A stretch of DNA of 64,000 nucleotides from Peromyscus leucopus (taxonomy: Eukaryota; Chordata; Mammalia; Rodentia; Cricetidae): the NCBI RefSeq assembly GCF_004664715.2, contig NC_051082.1, positions 9,058,498-9,122,497 of the forward strand. The letters run 5' to 3'. Positions 33,993 through 46,310 of the stretch are shown here, piece after piece (the first letter of the stretch is position 1; the number at the start of each line of letters is the position of its first letter). The notes under the pieces were generated by a model. The model was given only the letters and a program-made list of their open reading frames with translations. It was not told where the DNA came from and searched no databases. The translations under genes and the position numbers were made by a program.

Positions 33993-34317
33993 GCCTTTTA
34001 TTGTGCCCTAAGAAAGTTCTGGGCTTCTAGGTTGAGTTCAGCCAAGGTTTAATCTTATTTTCTTTCCACCTCGGGCTCTGCTTCCTCAGGACCCAACCTT
34101 GAGAGGTTCAGGCTGCCCTGGTTTTTTCTCTTTTCTTATTCACTGCCAGATCCCACCTAGAGGGAAAGGCACCCAAGAGGACACATTGACCATGTCTTGA
34201 ACATGAGGATCCAGGTTGGACATCTTAATCCCCAAAACCAAAATGCTCCAAAACCTAAAATGCTTTGGTACAGCCAAGTGAATGCTTTAATTTAGCCACA
34301 AAATGATTTAAAAAGAA

Positions 34318-34440
34318 TGGGGACACTGGGTGTGAACTCAAAGGTAGAGTCTGCCTAGCATGCCCAGAGTCCTTGGTTTCATCCCAGCACTATAAACAAA
34401 TTGCCTCAGGCTACATAGGTAAGGTGTATCTATGAAACAA
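34318..34440 (+). mobile_element. ID-type SINE
   Basis: Degenerate head ctcaaaggtagagtctgcc, tagcatgcccagagtcc, then ggtttcatcccagcac. Confidence 0.55.
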
Positions 34441-35751
34441 ATGAATTTCATGTTTAGAGGTGGGTCCCAGCTACCGAATATCCCATTATGAATATGCAAA
34501 CATAATTTTTTTTAAAAAAAAATCCAAAATCAGAAATACTTCTTGTCAAGGTATTTTAGCAAAATACAGTCGACCAATCAGAGTCAAGGGAGATAGTGGG
34601 GTGAGCATGCACCACCTAGGTTTATGTTTGTTTGGATCTGGATGTATCTCAGTGGCTCTGGAGAATCAGGCATCTCTGACCCGAGGCAGTCAGTTCCTAA
34701 GGAAGTGTCCCTGGAAGGCAGAGCAACGGTGACTTTACCCACTGATAACCTCCATCTCCCAGACCAGTCAGGACATGGAAGTGGCCAGGTGTGATCATGA
34801 CCTCTAGGAGATTGTAGCCAGGAGCCCACTAACCTTGGCCGCCTTGTTTGGAGTTAAATGAGTCTTCCTAGCATGGGCTGTCTTGGGTACTGTAGGACGC
34901 TGAATACCATCTGGGACTTTTCCTACTAAATGCCTCTAGCAGCCTCCCGCCATCTGTGACAGCCACGAAGGTCACCAGAAAGTCCTGAGTGCCCCTGAGA
35001 GGGCAGAACCTCCAGCCACTGGACCAAGAACCCATGGCTTTTGGATCTCGGGGGTGGGGGGCGTGGAACTGTCTACCTGCTACTGCAGGCCTTCTGGTTA
35101 CAGATCTGGAGGGAGCCAGCAGCCTGCCTCTGATCAATGGCTGCTTCTCCTCTAACCTGCTTCACACCGAGACCCAAAAGCTTTGTGGACGATGATATAG
35201 CCAAGTCTCCAACTCCCAAGCCAGAGGGTGGCCAAGAAGCGTTTGAAAGACAGACAGATGGCCCTGAGGAGCCATCCCTCAAGTAGGGTCTGAGGCTATC
35301 CCCTGTCCCCATCCCCACCTCTGTGCCCCGAGCTCTGTTCCCACACTTTTGTTGCTCTGTTGTCTGTGTGACTGTGTGACTCACTCCAGGTTCAGCAGTG
35401 GCTTGCCCGAAGTCCCACATGGGATCAGGTGACACCCGGAATGTTCACTGTGGGGTTATAGGGAGTGGGGGGGGGGCGGGGGCCGGGGAGGCATGGGCAG
35501 AGCCTGGGTTCCATCTCACCACACACAAGCTGTCAGAAACTCGGCGGCCCCCACCCACCTCTGACATCCCGATGCTGCTAATCTCTGCCAAGTGTCCCGT
35601 GTGCTCCAGCACCGCCACCTGCCCCCCACGCCCTCCGCGAGGTTGTCCAGGCTGTGGTCTCGCATGCTTCTCTTCTATATAATCTTCACCTTCTCATTTT
35701 ATGGGATTCAACACAGAGTCTACTTATGCTTGTTTGCATTATGGTTAAACT

Positions 35752-35757
35752 ATTAAA
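35752..35757 (+). terminator. Candidate NOS1 polyadenylation signal ATTAAA
   Basis: ATTAAA is followed by a short A-run and then a T-containing stretch (gtcttttgtc, GT-rich) suitable as a downstream element. An AATAAA at 36209 and one at 31620-31635 are alternatives. The choice rests on the mRNA length reported for brain nNOS. Confidence 0.4.
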
Positions 35758-36238
35758 AAAAAAAAAGTGGACCGACTCTAGCGGCTGGTGTCTTTTGTCA
35801 AATTGGGTTGGAATGTCACACACACACATCCCCTTACCACAGTCACGGGTTGGGTATCCAGAAAGCATGTATTGAGACACTAGGAAGCTGACAAGGGAGT
35901 ACTGTTGGGAAAAAGAAGCCTCTTGGGTGTCTTGATTTGTGACCAGAAGACTAGATTTTATCCATCGATACCCTCTTGGGCCATTTCATTCTTGAACCAA
36001 TTGACCACTGACACTCCTGGACTGAGGGAGGCACGAGGTCTCCATTCCCCATTCAGGCGCCCTCCTCCACGACACCCCTCCTCCCCATCACAGCCACATC
36101 CATTGGAGGGGCCCCAGAGAGGCAACTCCATTGCTCAGTCCTTCCCCACATATATCATCCCTGAAGACCCCAGAGCTCAAACCTAGCTGGTTTCAGGCCC
36201 AGCTCGAAAAATAAAGGAGATCTCCAAAGCCCTTACAA

Positions 36239-36990
36239 GGAGGCTGGAGAGATGGTTCAGTGGTTAAGAGCATCGGCTGCCCTTGCAGAGGTCCCAGGTT
36301 CGGTTCCCAGCATACACATGGTGGCTCACAGCCATCTGTAACTCCAGTTCTAGGGGATTTAAGGACCTCATCTGGTCTCCACAGGCGCCAGGTGTACGTG
36401 TGGTGCACAGACAGACACACATGCAGGCAAAACATTCATATGCTGTGGGATGTTGTGTATGTCCTGTGGGAGCCCGTTCTCGGGTTCCTCATGGCTTTAC
36501 CCAGCAGGTCCGAATAGAGGATGATTAGAACCACGGGCCTGAGTGCAGGTGTCTGAGATGGTCTGCACTTGGCTAGGCTGGGGGATGGTCTATATGGCAA
36601 ATGTGTTGCTCTGATTGGTCAATAAATAAAACCTGATTGGCTGTGGCTAGGCAGGAAGTATAGGCGGGACAAACAGAGAGGAGAAATAAAAGAACAGGAA
36701 GGCAGGAGACTGCCTGCAGCAGCCGCCAGGACAAGTAAGATGTAAAGTACCGGTAAGCCACAAGCCACGTGGCAAGGTATAGATTTATAGAAATGGACTA
36801 ATTTAAGATATAAGAACAGTTAACAAGAAGCCTGCCACGGCCATACAGTTTGTAAGCAATATAAGTCTCTGTGTTTACTTGGTTGGGTCTGAGCGGCTGT
36901 GGGACTGGCAGGTGACAAAGATTTGTCCTGACTGTGGGCCAGGCAGGAAAACTCTAGCTACACTCATATGCATAAAATATTTTTTAATGT
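36239..36990 (+). mobile_element. B3 SINE interrupted by an LTR
   Basis: The B3 body 36239-36440 (ggctggagagatggttcag ... gcaaaacattcata) resumes at 36963 as ctcatatgcataaaat, the expected B3 tail. Confidence 0.85.
36441..36962 (+). mobile_element. Solo LTR, mosaic, inserted in a B3
   Basis: TG...CA unit, tgctgtgggatg to ctctagctaca, with 6-bp flanks ttcata/ctcata. Bases about 36465-36590 (tgtgggagcccg, cccagcaggtccgaatagag) match the 5' part of the LTR at 51692-52036. The rest matches the LTRs at 8780 and 37067. Confidence 0.8.
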
Positions 36991-37066
36991 AAAGCCCCCG
37001 CCAGAGCTGATGAGATGCTTGTCTTAGATACCAGGATGGATTGGTTACTATAAAGGGCTGCATGGG

Positions 37067-37450
37067 TGTAGACAAAAGTTTCTTGGTCCTGCCCAGTCCC
37101 ACCTGGGCATCAGTCATTTTTTATATAACCACTCAGAGGCTTAATATTAATTACAAACTGTTTGGTCTATGGCTCAAGCTTATTGCTAACTAGCTCTTTT
37201 ATCTTAAATTAACCCATTTCTATTAGTCTATGTACTGCCACATGGCCGTGGCTTTACCGGTCTGCTGGCATCTTGCTCCTTGGGCAGCTGGATGGCATCT
37301 CTCCTGACTCCGCCCTTCTTCTCCCTGTCTCTCTGCTCAGGTTCCCCGCCTGGCTCTTCTCCTGCCTCACCATTGGCCAAAGCAGCTTTATTTATTAACC
37401 AATTGGGGGCAACACATATTCACAGCATACAGAAAGACTGTCCCACAACA
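37067..37450 (-). mobile_element. Solo LTR with perfect target duplication
   Basis: The minus strand reads TGTTGTGGGACAGTC ... TTTTGTCTACA, 384 bp. The 6-mer catggg lies exactly on both sides (37061-37066 and 37451-37456). It has AATAAA in sense. It belongs to the same family as 8780-9126. Confidence 0.9.
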
Positions 37451-37564
37451 CATGGGTGAGGCAGGGCAGGGGGATGTGTCTTCACATGCCCTTCAGGACA
37501 CAGCCAGGAGGACAGTCACACCAATCTCCTGTGCTCTGCAGTACAAAATGACATACTTGCTGCT

Positions 37565-37727
37565 TGCCGGGTGGTGGTGACGCACGCCTTTAATCCCAGC
37601 ACTCGGGAGGCAGAGCCAGGCGGATCTCTGTGAGTTCGAGGCCAGCCTGGGCTACAGAGTGAGATCTAGGAAAGGCGCAAAGCTACACAGAGAAACCCTG
37701 TCTCGAAAAACCAAAAAAAAAAAAAGG
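37565..37727 (+). mobile_element. Young B1 SINE with target duplication
   Basis: Full-length sense B1 ending in tctcgaaaaacc and an A-run. The 10-mer acttgctgct flanks it at 37555-37564 and 37728-37737. Confidence 0.95.
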
Positions 37728-38154
37728 ACTTGCTGCTAAATCTGATGATCAGTCCCTGGGTGGGGGGGAAAGGAGGGAGCTGACTCCCGAAAGTTGTCCT
37801 CTGAGCTTCACGTGCACCTTCTTCACACAGGATGGGCATGTGGACCCCAACCCCAACCCCTCCCTCTCCATCTCTCTATTCCTCACTCTTGAGCCCCGAC
37901 CCTGAGCCTCACATCCAAGGTCCAGTGTAAGATGAAAGGCAGAGATGGAGCGGGAACCAGGCAAGGCCACTCATGCCCTGCTCCTCGCGGGACTACAAAA
38001 TTGATTAGCCAGTTAACGCAATGGCTCGTGGTGATGAAAAGCCAGGCTTCACGGGGTGCTTTGGCAGGTCACCTACAGTCAGTCACACAGCACGTAAGGA
38101 CAGGACACATCCTGAGGAACTCGGGATAAATTGATAGACGTGTGTCAGTATGCA

Positions 38155-38470
38155 GCCCGTGACCCTCTCTAATTCAAAACTTGGGTAACTGAGGCACAGG
38201 GGGACCAGGCAGCTTGTAGAATGTCAACAGCTAATAAATGACAAGGGTAGGGCTATCCATCCTAAGAACCCACATTCTGATCCACCATGTTGGGTATTTG
38301 CTGAGATACCCAATCTTGGTTCGAATCCCAGCTCCTCCACTTCCTAGCTGTGTGACTTTGGACAAGTTACTCAACTTCTCTGTGCCTTCACTTCTCTGCC
38401 ATAAAAATAGGCTGGTGGTTGTAATTTGTTGGATTGTGATAAGGTTAAATGAGTTTGCATGTGCAATACA
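38155..38470. mobile_element. MIR fragments, one in each orientation
   Basis: Antisense MIR-like at about 38180-38260 (gtaactgaggcacagggg). Sense MIR at 38312-38470 with ggttcgaatcccagctcc, ctagctgtgtgactttgga and ggttaaatgagtttgcatg. Confidence 0.7.
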
Positions 38471-38535
38471 TGGGATGGAATGGGCTGGGATAGGGTAAGG
38501 TGAGGTGGGATGGGGTGAGGTGGGGTGGGATGGAT
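38470..38535 (+). repeat. G-rich GGGATGGGGT-type simple repeat
   Basis: Irregular units ggtgaggtgggatggggtga with frequent GGG/GGGG runs. Confidence 0.8.
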
Positions 38536-39250
38536 TTGATAGGAAAATAAACAGGCCTGAATTCTGCCTCTTCCAATTTCCTCAGTTTATTTCTCTTCTG
38601 GGTGTGCGCAGTCTGAAGCTCCATGACACCCAACCCTGGTCTTCTCTGGCCTCTCAGGCCCTGTAAAGAGTCCGTTTCTGAAAGCTCCCGGACACGCCCA
38701 GGAGCGTTGTCTCTGGAGCTGGCCTCCACATCTGTGTGTTTACCCAGCTTCCCACCTGACGTCTACTCAGGCTGGCGTTGTGACAGGTCCCACCTGAGAG
38801 TTAGCTGGGGACAACTTCACCGTATGGGCCTCCCAACTGTATAGCTGGGGTTGCCTAGCAACCAGGTGAGTGGTTTTTTTTTTTTTTTTTTTTTTAAGTT
38901 TACACCAAAACAGAACCTTCACAGGAACAAATCAAAGAAGAAAAAGGTGGTAAAGGCATATGGTTTGCGTGGGTGGAGGGAGGGGAATAAGAATATTGTT
39001 AAGTCTTTGGAGATCAATCTAGAGTATGGACTTCCCTGGGGTGGTCAGATGACCCGCTGGATGATGGTGCTTGCCACCAAGACGCGTGACCTGAGTTTGA
39101 CCCCTGGAACACCCCCCCCCCCCCCCGGGAAGGAGTGAGCTCACTTCACAGAGTTGTCCTCTGCCCACCACACATGTCTCATGTCGCACACACACTCACA
39201 CACTCACACATTCACACACACACACATTTTCCAAATACAGGCACAGGCTT

Positions 39251-39548
39251 CCAGGTATGGGCACACGCCCATAATCCCAGCGACTTGGGTGTTGGAGGCA
39301 GGAGAATCAGATTTTCAGTGTCATCCTCTGCTACACTGGAAGTCTGAAGCCAGCCTGAGATACAGGAGGCCCTGTCTCAAAAAAAGAAGATAAACCAGGC
39401 GGTAGTGGTGACACTCGCCTTCAATCCCAGCACTTGGGAGGCAGAGGCAGGCAGGATCTCTGAGTTCAAGGCCAGCCTGGTCTACAGAGCGAGTTCCAGG
39501 ACAGCCAGGGCTACACAGAGAAATCCTGTCTTGAAAAAACAAAGAAGA
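39251..39548 (+). mobile_element. Two sense B1-like SINEs in tandem
   Basis: An older copy 39251-39391 (cccataatcccagcgactt ... ctgtctcaaaaaaag) directly precedes a better B1, 39393-39548 (aatcccagcacttgggagg). Confidence 0.8.
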
Positions 39549-39894
39549 AAAGAAGAAACGTCCATTTCCCCCCCTCACTTTACCCTTTGCAAAGTCAACA
39601 AAAGGGTAAAACCAAGGACCAGGGCTGTGAAGCTGGCTCCAGGGTTAAGAGCATTGGCTGCACAACCTTCAGGGCCTGAACTCGCATCCCAGCCCTCAGG
39701 AAACAAGCCGGGTGTATTTTCATTCTCCCCCCGTAAAGCCAGTGCTGTAGAGGCAGGCTGGAGGGTGGGGGCTTGCTGCCCCCAACCTATCTGAAAAACA
39801 TGAGCTCTGGGTTCAGGAGAGAGACTGCCTCAAAGGAATAATAACTCCCTGGCCTCGGAACACACAGGTACATGCAACCACATACACAGGTGTG

Positions 39895-39896
39895 CA

Positions 39897-39934
<38 letters not shown>
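39895..39934 (+). repeat. (CA)n microsatellite
   Basis: Pure CA run at the end of an old SINE. Confidence 0.9.
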
Positions 39935-39935
<1 letters not shown>

Positions 39936-40085
39936 CAAGGAGCATATTTATAATTGGTTGAACTATAGTATTTAGCCTGTGACCTGAGGGTCACTGTCTC
40001 AGCTCTTCCTTAATTTGCTGTCTGCAAGATCTGAAGACCCTCCAGGGTGGTTCTCTCCCTTTGTGGGGTGGGGGCGTGAGAGTGT

Positions 40086-40262
40086 CAAACGACCCCTTCA
40101 CAGACGTCAGATATCAGATATCCTGCATGCCAGATATTTACGTTACGATCCATAACAGTAGCAAAATTACAGTTATGAAGCGGCAATGAAAATAATCTTA
40201 TGGCCGGGGGTCCCCACGACATGAGGAACTGCATTGAAGGGTCGCAGCCTTAGGAAGGGTGG
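40086..40262 (-). mobile_element. URR1-like hAT MITE, partial
   Basis: agatatcagatatcctgcat, aaaattacagttatgaagc and tcgcagccttaggaagg are URR1 landmarks in reverse order. Confidence 0.75.
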
Positions 40263-40892
40263 GCCCAGTGTGGTGCGGGACTAACTTCCAAGCCAAACGG
40301 CTGCCATCTCCAGGCGTTCAGGTGATCGTCACAGCTGGGCTGGTTAACTACTGGCATTCCCTGACCCAAGGGGGGGATGGGGAGACTCATGGGGCTCTCA
40401 CCTGAGTCGCCAGCCACCCCTCCCAACCAGTTGTAGTTGGAAGCAGCCCGGGGGCCGGGGGCGGGGCTAGGGTGTGTGTAGGTGGAGGAGGAGGTGGGGG
40501 CAGGGTTCCACCTAGGCAGCGGTGAGCTCAGGCTTCACTGTCCATGCTTGGGTGCCAGGTACAGGCCACGTGGCTGCTTTGAGGTCCCCTGCGGCTCCTG
40601 CCTGCAACCCCTCACTGGTGCACTGATCTGTAAGTCAGCCTCAAACACTCCCCTGCAGCAGAACCTTGGTTTGTCATCGGGCCCTTGGGGGAAGAGGCAG
40701 ATGTTATTTAGTTCTCTGCCCCTAGGGAGAGAATTCTCACGACACCCAAGGCTGTAGGTGTCCCTCTACAGTCCCAACACTCCAGAAGGAGCATGGTTTA
40801 TCAGTACCCATTCTTTTAGTCCCGTAAGTCTCACTAGGGACTTCCAGCTTCTAGAGCTGGGTAATCAGTTTGAACGGGATTTTTGTTTGTTT

Positions 40893-41215
40893 CCTTGGTT
40901 TTTGAGATAAAGTCTCTTGACATGGCCGTGGCTGGTCAGGAACTCACTCCGTAGACCAGGCTGGTCTCGAACTCACAGAGATCCCCTTGCCTCTGCCTCC
41001 CGAGTGCTGGGAGTAAAGGTGTGCGCCGCCGCCACCCCACCCCCATCCCCCCCATTCCCCACCCCCGGCTACTTTACATTGTTTTAAGCCTCTACGTCAG
41101 GGCTAATTCTCAAAAGCAGCATCAGAAAGCTAAAACAAAAGGCTAGTGATGTAGCCTGGTGACCGAGTGCTTGTCAAGCATGCATAAGGCCCTGGGTTCC
41201 ATAGAAGACCTTAAA
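40893..41215. mobile_element. Antisense B1 followed by a sense ID-type SINE
   Basis: B1 complement 40893-41040 (gtagaccaggctggtctcg), a C-rich run, then an ID-like piece at 41135-41215 with tgtcaagcatgcataaggcc. Confidence 0.75.
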
Positions 41216-41920
41216 GGGAATGGAGAGGGAGGAAGAAGGAGAAGGAGGAGGCGGGAGGCGACTGGGTTAGTTTGTTATTGTTGAAGTGTTTCCTTACTGT
41301 CTCTAGCTTCTGGAAGCATCATAGATTCCTTGGCCTATGGCCCAGCTTCCCTCAAGCTGGTGTTTCTCAACACCGGGCTATTCTCTGACCTTTGCCCTCC
41401 TGCCCCCTTCTCCTGAAGGCCTGTGTAATGACACCAGCCCCAGGTCACTCAGCATAAGGTCTGTCTCAAGCTTCCACGAACTTCAGCATACCCGAGAAGT
41501 CTCTTTCACCATTCCAAAACCATTACTATCCGTCAGTTTCTGGAGATCAGCCTGGGGACATGTTTGGGGACTATGATCCTGACTGCCACAGCCCGACCCT
41601 GACTCCCAAGGACTCTAGTTCCTCCCCATGTGTAATAAACACAGCCCAACTTGTCACTTTCAGAATTCATCCATTCAGTCAGAATCCAATGAGGGGACAA
41701 TGGCCGGCAGAGAGGAGGGGAAAAATAATGGAGAAGACAGACAGGGCAGTTAAAGAGGATGGTGGAGGAAGATGCCAGGAATGAGGTGACTCCAGGAACA
41801 CCCAAGGAAGGAAAGAGGGTCAGACAAGCCATAAAGGGAAAGTGAGGCTGGCCGGACCAACCATGTATCTCTCTAAATCCAGAGAGACCCTCGAATACCC
41901 CAGCAGAACATTCCGCCAAC

Positions 41921-42047
41921 TTTTTTTTCCCCCTGAGACAGTGTTATCTGTGTAGTTTTGCACCTTTCCTGGAACTCTCTTTGGAGACCAGGCTGGCCTC
42001 GAACTCACAGAGTGCCGGGATTAAAGGTGTGCGCCACCACCGCCCGG
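41921..42047 (-). mobile_element. B1 SINE with internal deletion, antisense
   Basis: The head and tail are typical, but the segment between cactcacagag and tgccgggattaaagg is shortened by about 25 bp. Confidence 0.9.
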
Positions 42048-42569
42048 CCCATCTGCCAACTTTTTAAAAGATGTTCATTTTAGTTATGTGTGTACGAGTG
42101 TGTTGTACAGGACTACCCTGGGAGTCAAACAACCACCATCATCATGAGTTCAGCTGTGTGTGCTCTCCTACCAAAAATCATCCCACGTGGACTTGTTGAT
42201 TCTTAACCTTCTCCCATAGGTCTCAGGGGAAGCCAGGTGGCCTGGGACTCGTACCTGCTCCTCCCAACCAAGTGTATTCAGCTCTGCCCTAAGTGCAGGG
42301 GGTCTAAGCAGGGGGCTAGAGTATACAGTCTAGGGACCCTAGGGAAGGGGCTTCATCGACTTGGCCATGGGGAAGTCATCAGCCACGCTGGGTACACACC
42401 CTCCAGCGTGACTGCTCTAAGTCGGCGCATGCTCCTTCCCATAATGCCTTGCTTTACTCTATAGGTAAGCCTCATAAACCCATCAGCTCCCCATTCGGTA
42501 GAATTATACCTCTGTTTGTCATTGGAACCTTAGGAGGAGGGATAGATGATGTTTACATCTCCGCCAGAG

Positions 42570-42833
42570 GAGGGATTTTAGCAACAGAGTGTGTGCTATC
42601 AAATCCCCCAGTGCTGGAGTTACAGGTGCTTGTGCGCCATCTGCCATGGGTGCTGGGAACCAAACTCGGGTCCTTTGCCAGAGAAGCCCGTGCTCTTGAC
42701 CTCTGAGCCATCCCTCCAGCCCCTCAGTTGATTTTTTTTGATGGGACACACCGTCTTGTACATGCTGGGTGGGGATTATACCACTGAATGATATCCCTAG
42801 CCTCTGATTTGGTGGTGGTCATGTTTCGTGTGT

Positions 42834-42871
<38 letters not shown>

Positions 42872-43040
42872 AGCTCAACCGTAGTTCACATTCCCCAGGG
42901 ACCATCCACCTCATTTTTTGAGATATGCTTTCTTACTAGCGTGGAACACCCTGCCTTCAGGCTGGCTGGCCTGAGAGTCCCAGGGACTCCCTTGTCTCCA
43001 CCTCCCGAGTGCTAGGATGACAAGCGCTCAACGCCATACT
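42570..43040 (-). mobile_element. Antisense B3, ID-type, (TG)n and B1-like pieces
   Basis: B3 complement to 42722 (tctgagccatccctccagc), ID complement 42745-42805, TG run 42835-42869, and a B1-like piece ending ctcccgagtgctaggatgac near 43020. Confidence 0.65.
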
Positions 43041-43049
43041 TGACATTTC

Positions 43050-44075
43050 TTTCCTTCTTTATTTTTATTATTATTTTAATAATAATAATTGTTTTCATTT
43101 TTATTCCTAAGTATGTCCATGCCACAGGCTTGCAGATACCGGAAGGTGTCCGATCTCCCGGAGCTGGAATCACAGGCAGTAGCTCCTAGCTAGCTGCCTG
43201 GTGTGGGTGCTGGGGACCGAACTCAGGTCCTCTGGAAAAGCAAGCATCGGTGCTCCTAACTGCTGAGACGTCTCTCCAGCTTCTTCTCCTTTTCTCTCAT
43301 TATTAACGTGAGTTCTGGGGATCAAACCCAGGTCCTTATCCTTGCAAGCATGTTACATACCGGGCTGTCTCCCCAGCGCCCTCAACCCTTGATTTTTTTT
43401 TTTTTTTTTTTTTGAGACAGACTATCACTAGATAGCCCAGGCTGGCCTCAAACTCTCAATCCTCTTGTCTCAGCTTCCAACACCCAGGATCACAGGGTTG
43501 TGACACCACCCCTGGCCTTGATAACTATCTGAGCCTCGCTAAGTGGCCGTCCTCCTTTCCTGCACATGCCCACCTCACAGGAAGGGCTGTGTGCAGCGTG
43601 GAGCTAATGAATGAGACTACGCTGTGGGGGGGTGTCCCTCCCAAGGCCCCCTTTTCTCCTCCTTGGGAAGCACTGACCAACTCCTCTGTAAGTATTCCCT
43701 TCCTCAGATGAGACTACCAAACAGGATGAATCCCAGACCTTCAAACTCCAGGGTCTGCCTGGGCCAGCGGGAGAGTTCAGCAGTCACGGTCCATTCTGTC
43801 CGGTCCAGAGAATGATCTGTGGCAGCCATGATTTGGGTTATTTATTTATTTATTTATTTTATGTATATGGGCATTTTGTCTGCATGTAAATCTGCACCCC
43901 AGAAGAGGGCATCGGAGCCCATAGGACTACGGCCATAGACAGGTGTGAGTCACCATGTAGGTGCTGGGAATTGAACCCAGGTCCTCTGGATGAGCAGCCA
44001 GTGTGCTTAACTGCTGAGCCATCCTTCCAGCTCTGATTGATTGATTGACTGATTGATTGATTGATTGATTGATTA
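43050..44075 (-). mobile_element. Antisense B3, B1, B3 and a (TTGA)n run
   Basis: B3 43090-43280, an old B1 43394-43518 after a T-run, B3 43840-44035 with a (TTTA)n tail complement, and a TTGA tetranucleotide run 44036-44075. About 43520-43830 is unassigned. Confidence 0.7.
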
Positions 44076-44721
44076 TGTATCCGGGCAGTGATTGGGTTTT
44101 GACTAGGTAAACAGCCAAAATAAAAGAATGAGGGAGAGGAAACATATTATCATCAGATCGGGCTCTCAAACCATCAAGCTGAAATGAACTGGGTAAGTTG
44201 AGGCTGTGAGCCGGAGTGTCCGTCAGAATTTCCCTTCCTTCCACAGATGAGCTTCCAGCCTCTCTCCATTGCAGGCATTTTTATATCATGAGATAAGTGA
44301 TAATAACCTCTGTGAAATGCTTTGCTCCTGGTGCTGCCTCAAGGGCGCTGTGTTACTTTTGCCCTGTTTTGCTGTCATAGAGTTAGGGAGGGCGAGCCTG
44401 TCCCTAGACAAGGGGCCTTGGAGGACACTGGACAAAGACACACTTGAGGTAGAGGAGGGGACCCTGCTTCCAGAGCCAGCTTCCTCAGCGGGCTCAAACA
44501 GCACACGACAGCGTCCCAACATAATGTACCTTACACAGACTCCTAGATGTATGGGCAGGTGAAAAGCAGGGCCTGGGAGGCAGAAGGGCTCATCCAGTCT
44601 GAGATCAGGGACGTGTGTCCCTGCATTCTAGGCAGGCTCTGCTAGAAAACAGAATTGCCAGCAAAGGTCTCATGCAGGAGAGGAGCTGGACTCAGAAAAA
44701 AAAAAGAAGAAGCGCGCTCGT

Positions 44722-44770
<49 letters not shown>
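44722..44770 (+). repeat. (TG)n microsatellite
   Basis: About 24 uninterrupted TG units. Confidence 0.95.
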
Positions 44771-44772
<2 letters not shown>

Positions 44773-45639
44773 CACATGTGCGCATGTAGTTGTCTCTCAG
44801 TATGGGAGAGGAGGATGGCAGGGGAGGCTCCCTGAGACACCCCAAGTCTATGGTTTCTCATAAAATGGAGGAAACACCCGGATGTGCCCCCAAGCTCTGT
44901 GGGCTATGAAGTCACTTGCTTTCAGCTAACTTGAAAAGTCACTGGGTTAGAAGGTCACACAGCTGAACTATGTGTCATTAGTCTCCCGGACTGGCTCTTC
45001 TCACAGCAACAGCTCAGATCACGGTCGTTTAGGTGACGTTTTGAAAGACAGGAAAGCCGTCTGTTTTCAGAATCGCTGACTCCTGTTTGGAGGCAAGCAC
45101 TCACAAATCACTTAGGCTCAGCATTTTGGCCAGTCACAAGTCCTCTCTTGGACGGTCTGTTGTACGCTGCCAAAAGAGGCCAAAAGCCTGGCTCGTTTAT
45201 GATATGAACACAAATATTTAGAAGGCGGTTTAACCACATGTCCGTTGGACAAAACATGGGTGGCAGATTTCCCTAACCTAAGGCCTCCCCAACATAGGCA
45301 GCTTTCGGCCAGTGCTGTGGTGTCAGGAATGTATTTCCTCCCATAGAGCAGGCCTCAAGTCCAGCTGGGATCAGAGGGTGGGAATGAGTACCGTGGGCCA
45401 CTGTCTTCTGGATGGGACATGGCCGTTGCCATGGTGAACACACAGCGGCTGTGACTGCCTGCGTGAGGCTTGGAGGAGAAAAGGAAAGGAAAAGGATGGA
45501 AGGGCACAGTGTAGGGGAAGGACAGAACTACGTGGTAAGAAGGGGTCAGCAAGAGTTGGGGAGGCAAAGGGGTGAGTTGGGGGTAAACATGATCACATGC
45601 CTCCTACACAAGTATAATACTGCCCCAAATTTTTAAGCT

Positions 45640-46310
45640 TTATTTTGCTTTTAAGTGTGTGTGTACGAGAGGTGGTGGGTGTGGGTGGGCGGGTATGAGC
45701 CTGTGAGTGCAGGTGCTTAAGGAGGCCAGAGGAGGGCGCCCCAGATTCCCGGACCTAGAAATAACAGTTGTAAGCCTCCTAACATGGGTGCTGGGCTCAA
45801 TCGTCTCTAAGGGCAGTGCACGCTCTTAACCACTGAGCTGTCTTTCAAACCCTCAGAGCCTGCCCTGCACGAGATATTTCAACGAAGTCATCAACTCTTC
45901 CCCTGACCCAAGCAAGTAAATGATAAGAAGGAGCCTTTGGATATCGAGGCCAAAATAACCACCCTCGGATCACACTAATTCTACAACCTTTCGACACCTC
46001 TCCCACCGAGAACCGTGAACATTAATTACCACTGCCCAGACCCAGGAGAGTCTCATGTCCAGTCACGGCCCTAGCCCTTCAACCTCTTTCCTTTTTTAAA
46101 AACATTTTTTTTAACTTCTGTCTATCTATGTCTGTGTATATATATGTGCAGGTGCCCCTGAAAACCAGAAGAGAGGGCATCGGATCCCCTGGAGCTGGGG
46201 TGACAGGCAGTTGTGAGCACTCTGATATGAGTTCTGGGAACCGAACTTGGGTCTGTGATGGAGCTGCAGACTCTTAACCACTGGGCCATCTCTCCGGTCC
46301 TCATCCCTAC
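45640..46310 (-). mobile_element. Two antisense B3-type SINEs
   Basis: Copies at about 45640-45850 (ctcttaaccactgagctgtc) and 46095-46305 (actgggccatctctccggtc), separated by unassigned sequence. Confidence 0.75.

Larger units (their letters stand above)
30423..35775 (+). other. NOS1: Probable NOS1 3' UTR (about 5.3 kb)
   Basis: No intron-like structure or coding exon follows the stop. A brain nNOS mRNA of roughly 10 kb is established and implies a 3' UTR of several kb, which fits an end at the ATTAAA near 35752. Within it are a CCCT/CT tract (31903-32013), B1 and ID fragments (32035-32262), a CA array (33920-33992) and unique stretches such as 33480-33720. The 3' border is inference. Confidence 0.5.
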
